Shown here: one piece after another, positions 60,218-64,000 of the stretch | Position numbering within the stretch: the stretch's first letter is position 1 | Layout: every line of letters starts with the position of its first letter | Assembly: GCF_036421915.1 (NCBI RefSeq) | Contig: NZ_JAZGOM010000004.1 | Strand: one strand, 5' to 3' | Source: Georgenia_A wangjunii | GTDB lineage: Bacteria; Actinomycetota; Actinomycetes; Actinomycetales; Actinomycetaceae | DNA length: 64,000 nucleotides | Program-made: the position numbers and the translations under genes | The notes under the pieces: model-generated | What the model was told of the DNA's origin: nothing | What the model saw: the letters and a program-made list of their open reading frames with translations, nothing else | Database searches by the model: none

Positions 60218-60221
<4 letters not shown>
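59883..60221 (-). CDS. glnK: PII nitrogen regulatory protein GlnK
   Basis: Trimeric signal protein that binds ATP and 2-oxoglutarate and controls AmtB. The 112-residue protein has the T-loop segment GHTEVYRGAEYTVDLV with the modified tyrosine at Y51, and KVRVEILVDDEDASLITGAF plus TGRIGDGKVWTVPVEDVVRV, which are PII signatures. ATG 60219-60221 overlaps the amtB stop as ATGA. Its modifying enzyme glnD follows. Confidence 0.96.
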
Positions 60222-61537
<1,316 letters not shown>

Positions 61538-61595
61538 CTGCAGTCCTCTCGCTCCCGACTCGTGGGCCGGCCGAGAACAACTGTCGACCTAAGTC

Positions 61596-61633
61596 GTTAC
61601 GCCACGCGCACGCCCGTGTTTCGGGCGTGTGAC
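61596..61633 (-). promoter_or_regulatory. GlnR-like boxes before amtB
   Basis: On the minus strand GTCAC-6 nt-GAAAC (61633-61618) matches the a-site/b-site form gTnAC-n6-GaAAC described for the actinobacterial nitrogen regulator GlnR. A second partial site GTAAC-6 nt-GGTCG starts at 61600, 17 bases further downstream. The location, 59-96 bp before the amtB start, is where GlnR sites occur in Streptomyces. Binding is inferred. Confidence 0.55.
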
Positions 61634-61676
61634 ACCTGCGCGCCGCGCGTGACGATCGTGTGTCGTCCAGGGTGAG

Positions 61677-61693
61677 GTCTCGGATGCCGAGAC
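61677..61693 (-). terminator. Hairpin after ftsY
   Basis: Perfect 7-bp arms GTCTCGG / CCGAGAC with a 3-base loop, 14 bases after the ftsY stop. A second hairpin (CACGCCCG / CGGGCGTG, 61609-61629) overlaps the GlnR-like box. Either could terminate ftsY transcripts. Confidence 0.5.
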
Positions 61694-61707
61694 GACCGCT
61701 CGCGCGC

Positions 61708-62877
61708 TCAGGACAGCAGTGCGTCGACGAAGTCCTCCGGGACGAACGGCGCGAGGTCGTCGGCGCCCTCGCCGAGCCCGACGAGCTTGACCGGGACCCC
61801 GAGCGCGCGCTGGACGGCGACGACGATCCCGCCCTTGGCGGTGCCGTCGAGCTTGGTGAGGACGATGCCGGTGACGTCGACGACCTCGGCGAAGACCTGG
61901 GCCTGGCGCAGGCCGTTCTGCCCGGTGGTCGCGTCGAGGACGAGGAGCACCTCGCTCACGGGCGCCTGGCGGGAGATGACCCGCTTGATCTTGCCGAGCT
62001 CGCCCATGAGGTCTGCCTTGTTCTGCAGCCGCCCGGCCGTGTCGACGAGGACGACGTCGACGCCCTGCTCCCGGCCCGCCTTGACGGACTCGAACGCGAC
62101 CGAGGCCGGGTCCGCGCCCTCGCGGTCGGAGCGCACGACAGGCACCCCGACGCGCTCGCCCCACGTCTGGAGCTGGTCGGCGGCGGCGGCGCGGAACGTG
62201 TCCGCGGCGCCGAGGAGGACGCTGCGGTCCTCGGCGACGAGGACGCGGGCGAGCTTGCCGACCGTCGTCGTCTTGCCGGTGCCGTTGACGCCGACGACGA
62301 GGACGGTCGCGGGGTGCGGCTCGCCGTCGTCGCCGACGCCGGGCGAGACCTTGAGGGAGCGGTCCATCGCGGGGTCGACGAGGGCGAGGAGCTGGGTGCG
62401 CAGGACGTCGCGGACGGCCGCCGCGTCGTTCGTGCCGAGCACCTTGACCTGGGTGCGCAGCTCGTCCATGAGCTCGGTCGTCGGGCCGATGCCGACGTCG
62501 GCGAGCAGGAGCGTCTCCTCGATCTCCTCCCAGTCGGCCTCGGTGAGGTCGCCGCGGGAGAGGATCGCGAGCAGGGACTGCCCGAGGGTGCCGGAGCGGG
62601 CGAGGCGGGCGCGCAGGCGCACCATCCGCCCCGCGACGGGCTCGGGCCGCTCGAGCGTGGGCGCGGGCGGCTCCTCGACGGCGACGTCCTCGCGCTCGAG
62701 GGTGGCGGTCGCGGTCGCGGCGGGACGCTCGTCGGAGGAGAGGTCGACGCGCTCCTCGGGCAGGGCGGGCGGTGGCTTGCGCCGGCCCCGCAGCCCGGAG
62801 GTGAGCGCGATGGCCCCTCCGCCGAAGACGACGATGACGGCGGCAACGATGGCCCAGATGTCTTCAGTCACAGTCAC
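61708..62877 (-). CDS. ftsY: Signal recognition particle receptor FtsY
   Basis: SRP receptor GTPase at the membrane, partner of Ffh. The 389-residue protein has an N-terminal hydrophobic segment (WAIVAAVIVVFGGGAIALTS) and an acidic region, then NG domain with GVNGTGKTTTVGKLA, VLVDTAGRLQNKADLM and TKLDGTAKGGIVVAV. GTG 62875-62877 is the start; a second GTG two codons later is possible. It is 830 bp upstream of the amtB locus and follows the small membrane protein gene. Confidence 0.96.
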   Translation of the reverse strand: MTVTEDIWAIVAAVIVVFGGGAIALTSGLRGRRKPPPALPEERVDLSSDERPAATATATLEREDVAVEEPPAPTLERPEPVAGRMVRLRARLARSGTLGQSLLAILSRGDLTEADWEEIEETLLLADVGIGPTTELMDELRTQVKVLGTNDAAAVRDVLRTQLLALVDPAMDRSLKVSPGVGDDGEPHPATVLVVGVNGTGKTTTVGKLARVLVAEDRSVLLGAADTFRAAAADQLQTWGERVGVPVVRSDREGADPASVAFESVKAGREQGVDVVLVDTAGRLQNKADLMGELGKIKRVISRQAPVSEVLLVLDATTGQNGLRQAQVFAEVVDVTGIVLTKLDGTAKGGIVVAVQRALGVPVKLVGLGEGADDLAPFVPEDFVDALLS

Positions 62878-62890
62878 CCAGTCTGGACCA

Positions 62891-62925
62891 CGCGGGCGAG
62901 GACCCGCGAACGCGCCTCAGGCGCG
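62891..62925 (-). terminator. Paired small hairpins upstream of ftsY
   Basis: CGCGGG / CCCGCG with a 6-base loop, next to CGCGCC / GGCGCG with a 3-base loop, in the 57-bp gap between the small membrane protein gene and ftsY. Confidence 0.4.
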
Positions 62926-62934
62926 CGCGGCAGC

Positions 62935-63231
62935 TCAGTGCGCGGGGCGGCGCAGGCGCACGGCGGCGAACGTCTCGCGCAGGTCCTCGGCGCGCATGTA
63001 GGCGGACTCCGCGACCGGCTCGCTCAGCGCGTAGAGGTCGGCCAGGTCGCCGACGTCGGAGGCGTCGTCCGCGGCGTCCTTCCAGCGCAGGTCGTCGCCC
63101 CGCCACGCGGTCAGCGACGAGCGCAGCCACCCGTGCCACCCCTCGGCGGGCTGGCGCGGGGCCAGCAGGAGCGCGAGCACCCCGGCCGCGCACACGAGGG
63201 CAAGGATCGTCACCACCACTAGTCCCGTCAT
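62935..63231 (-). CDS. Small single-pass membrane protein, unknown function
   Basis: 98-residue protein with one N-terminal membrane segment (VVVTILALVCAAGVLALLLA), then a soluble charged region with WLRSSLTAWRGDDLRWKDAA and ESAYMRAEDLRETFAAVRLR. No recognised domain. The reading frame is open 24 bases further, but ATG 63229-63231 has GATAAT six bases upstream, a good leaderless -10. Located between smc and ftsY, where actinobacteria often have a small gene. Confidence 0.7.
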   Translation of the reverse strand: MTGLVVVTILALVCAAGVLALLLAPRQPAEGWHGWLRSSLTAWRGDDLRWKDAADDASDVGDLADLYALSEPVAESAYMRAEDLRETFAAVRLRRPAH

Positions 63232-63237
63232 GCCGCA

Positions 63238-63243
63238 ATTATC
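63238..63243 (-). promoter_or_regulatory. -10 hexamer of the small membrane protein gene
   Basis: GATAAT on the minus strand, six bases before ATG 63231; the closest match to TATAAT among the leaderless sites in this window. Confidence 0.5.
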
Positions 63244-63309
63244 ACCCGGGGGCACGGCAGATGGTGGGCCAGGACCGGCCCGGCGCGGCGTGTCCGGCGG
63301 TGGTGTTGC

Positions 63310-64000
63310 TCACACCGGCGCGCGGTCGTCCTCCGTCATCCGCTGACTGATGAGCGTCGTCACACCGTCGCCCCGCATCGTCACGCCGTAGAGGGCGTCG
63401 GCGATCTCCATCGTGCGCTTCTGGTGCGTGACGACGATGAGCTGGGAGTCGCTGCGCAGCTCGGTGAAGATCTCGAGGAGCCGGCCGAGGTTGGCGTCGT
63501 CGAGCGCGGCCTCGACCTCGTCCATGACGTAGAACGGGCTCGGCCGCGCCTTGAAGATGGCGACGAGGAGGGCGACGGCGGTGAGCGAGCGCTCACCCCC
63601 GGACAGGAGCGAGAGCCGCTTGACCCGCTTGCCCGCCGGGCGCGCCTCGATCTCGATGCCGGTGGTGAGCATGTCGTCCGGGTCGGTGAGGACGAGCCGG
63701 CCCTCCCCGCCGGGGAAGAGCCGGCCGAAGACGTCGACGAACGCGGCGGAGGTGTCGGCGAAGGCCGAGGCGAAGACGTGCTCGACACGCTCGTCGATCT
63801 CGCGGACGATCTCCATGAGGTCCGCGCGGGACTTCTTGAGGTCGGCGAGCTGGGTGACGAGGAACGTGTGCCGCTCGGCGAGCGCGGCGTGCTCCTCGAG
63901 CGCGAGCGGGTTGACCCGGCCGAGGCGGGCGAGGTCGCGCTCGGCCCGCCGCAGCCGGCGCTCCTGCTCCTCGCGGACGTAGGGCACCGTCTCGGGCGGT
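63310..64000 (-). CDS. smc: Chromosome segregation protein SMC, C-terminal part (5' end outside window)
   Basis: The last ~230 residues of the SMC ATPase that compacts and segregates the chromosome. Visible are the end of the coiled coil (VREEQERRLRRAERDLARLG, ADLKKSRADLMEIVREIDER), the ABC signature LSLLSGGERSLTAVALLVAI and Walker B PFYVMDEVEAALDDANLGRL, with H-loop VVTHQKRTMEIAD. The N-terminal Walker A half lies outside the window. It is followed by the small membrane protein and ftsY as in most actinobacteria. Confidence 0.95.
   Translation of the reverse strand, partial: PPETVPYVREEQERRLRRAERDLARLGRVNPLALEEHAALAERHTFLVTQLADLKKSRADLMEIVREIDERVEHVFASAFADTSAAFVDVFGRLFPGGEGRLVLTDPDDMLTTGIEIEARPAGKRVKRLSLLSGGERSLTAVALLVAIFKARPSPFYVMDEVEAALDDANLGRLLEIFTELRSDSQLIVVTHQKRTMEIADALYGVTMRGDGVTTLISQRMTEDDRAPV

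Overview
The window is 64 kb of very GC-rich DNA with gene content and order typical of an actinobacterium, most likely a Micrococcales member (Cellulomonas/Georgenia-like; genus is a guess). Evidence: GTG and TTG starts are common, overlapping GTGA/ATGA gene junctions are frequent, proteins carry long Ala/Gly/Pro/Glu-rich tails, and the gene order smc-ftsY ... ffh ... rpsP-rimM-trmD-rplS-lepB-rnhB ... dprA-xerC / rpsB-tsf-pyrH-frr-cdsA-rlmN-dxr-ispG-proS / rimP-nusA-infB-rbfA-truB-ribF-rpsO-pnp-dapB-dapA-rnj-ftsK is the well-known conserved actinobacterial housekeeping block. About 62 protein genes are supported; nearly all are on the minus strand, so transcription runs from high to low coordinates. 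No tRNA, rRNA, CRISPR array, insertion sequence or prophage was seen.

Layout, in coordinate order. 1-179: tail of a DUF222/HNH-type protein. 352-7047: ftsK, a small membrane protein with a divergent TetR gene, rnj and dapA. 7095-9581: a GNAT acetyltransferase and a BCCT transporter. 9723-25056: dapB, an M16 protease, pnp, rpsO, ribF, a CNT nucleoside transporter with an unusual insert, truB, a TauE/SafE permease, rbfA, infB, ylxR, nusA, rimP (RNA processing and translation). 25179-29937: a DUF4439 lipoprotein, proS, an Fpg/Nei glycosylase and a GNAT protein. 29952-39729: ispG, an M50 protease, dxr, a DivIVA-repeat protein, rlmN, cdsA, frr, pyrH, tsf, rpsB. 40129-45456: an M23-like protein, xerC, dprA, comM, yraN and a DUF2469 gene; a 37-base poly-C run lies between xerC and dprA. 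45453-50939: rnhB, lepB, rplS, a trmD-GNAT fusion, rimM, a YciI protein, khpA, rpsP. 51170-54934: a five-gene GntR/ABC transporter locus with a striking palindromic operator. 55225-64000: an amidohydrolase, ffh, the nitrogen genes glnD-glnK-amtB, ftsY, a small membrane protein and the 3' end of smc.

The genes are mostly core functions: ribosome synthesis and maturation, SRP targeting (ffh, ftsY), isoprenoid (dxr, ispG) and lysine/diaminopimelate (dapA, dapB) synthesis, chromosome handling (smc, ftsK, xerC) and nitrogen sensing (amtB-glnK-glnD). Accessory interest is concentrated in a few places: the poly-C tract, the trmD-GNAT fusion, a GlnD without ACT sensor domains, the CNT transporter insert, the GntR/ABC operator, a GlnR-like box before amtB, and a repeated pattern of -10 hexamers placed 6-8 nt before start codons that implies many leaderless transcripts. 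I did not find a convincing wholly new multi-gene system; the strongest candidates for something undescribed are the fusion, the short GlnD and the operator.
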